Shown here in pieces: positions 5,941 through 6,121 of a DNA stretch of 6,121 bases (its first letter is position 1; every line of letters begins with the position of its first letter). The notes below the pieces were generated by a model. It ran no database searches, was not told the origin of the DNA, and was given only the letters and a program-made list of their open reading frames with translations. Source of the stretch: Rudaea sp. (lineage in GTDB: Bacteria; Pseudomonadota; Gammaproteobacteria; Xanthomonadales; Rhodanobacteraceae). The stretch is taken from the NCBI GenBank assembly GCA_025934455.1, contig JAICYA010000133.1, positions 1 through 6,121 on the forward strand. The letters are read 5' to 3'. Position numbers and translations under genes: made by a program.

Positions 5941-6121
5941 CGGCCTGCCCTGATTCGGCAAGCTCCAGGATCGCCGGCGTGTGGTCCGAGGGCCGTTCCC
6001 AGGTGCGCGGCGTGCGGTCGATGACGCTGCCGCGGCAGCGCGCGCGCAACGCCGCGCTCGCGAGCACGAGGTCTATGCGCATGCCGAGGTTGCGGCGGAA
6101 GCCGGCCTGGCGATAGTCCCA
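5933..6121 (-). CDS. xth: Exodeoxyribonuclease III, C-terminal 62 residues (5' part beyond window)
   Basis: Exonuclease III is the AP endonuclease and 3'-5' exonuclease of base-excision repair. Only the C-terminus is present. The frame entering from the right edge reads WDYRQAGFRRNLGMRIDLVLAS, then WERPSDHTPAILEL, and ends in TGA at 5935-5933. These match the end of E. coli XthA: the RID aspartate (E. coli Asp229) and the SDH histidine (E. coli His259, catalytic) are both kept. The stop codon overlaps the start of the UPF0149 gene (ATGCCTGA), so the two are probably co-transcribed and translationally coupled. The metal-binding residues and start codon lie outside the window, so completeness cannot be judged. 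Confidence 0.93.
   Translation of the reverse strand, partial: WDYRQAGFRRNLGMRIDLVLASAALRARCRGSVIDRTPRTWERPSDHTPAILELAESGQADA

Noticed and set aside
5941..5961. TTG at 5961 as an alternative start of the UPF0149 gene
   Set aside because: It would add seven residues and lengthen the overlap with xth to 29 bp, while ATG 5940 has AGGG at a good distance.

Overview
The window is a high-GC (clearly above 60%), gene-dense stretch of a proteobacterial core chromosome, from the dnaA/rpmH neighbourhood that usually lies near the replication origin. L34, RnpA, YidC and MnmE all look gammaproteobacterial. The closest remembered relatives are in Xanthomonadales (Lysobacterales), so that order is likely but not proven from sequence alone. 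I see no mobile element, CRISPR array, tRNA, rRNA or defence island.

Layout. The 5' part of dnaA runs leftward off the window (716 to 1). A 148-bp divergent control region (717-864) carries a candidate leftward dnaA promoter and a candidate rightward rpmH promoter, with -35 boxes only 11 bp apart. Rightward from it run rpmH (L34), rnpA (RNase P protein), yidC (membrane insertase), mnmE (tRNA-modification GTPase) and a YfcG-like Nu-class glutathione transferase, packed with 8, 112, 7 and 13 bp between genes. No promoter or terminator is evident inside the run, so it is probably one operon. One nucleotide after the transferase gene, a convergent leftward pair begins: a UPF0149 (YecA/YgfB family) gene, preceded and overlapped by 8 bp by the 3' end of an exonuclease III gene that enters from the right edge.

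How the genes fit together. The rightward operon joins ribosome assembly (L34), tRNA 5' maturation (RnpA), membrane protein insertion (YidC) and wobble-uridine modification (MnmE), the widely conserved rpmH-rnpA-(yidD)-yidC-mnmE module. Here yidD is missing from its usual slot and a redox-type glutathione transferase has been added at the end. The leftward pair joins a DNA-repair nuclease to a protein family of largely unknown function.

I do not see a wholly new system; nearly every base is accounted for by recognisable core genes. The best leads are small: (1) a perfect 6-bp GC hairpin whose loop holds the yidC stop codon and whose 3' arm ends just before the mnmE start codon; (2) a lysine in place of the usually conserved insertase arginine of YidC; (3) a hairpin predicted at the very 5' end of the dnaA mRNA; (4) a GC-rich discriminator and pyrimidine-only leader at rpmH; (5) the xth-UPF0149 overlap and the mnmE-transferase coupling.
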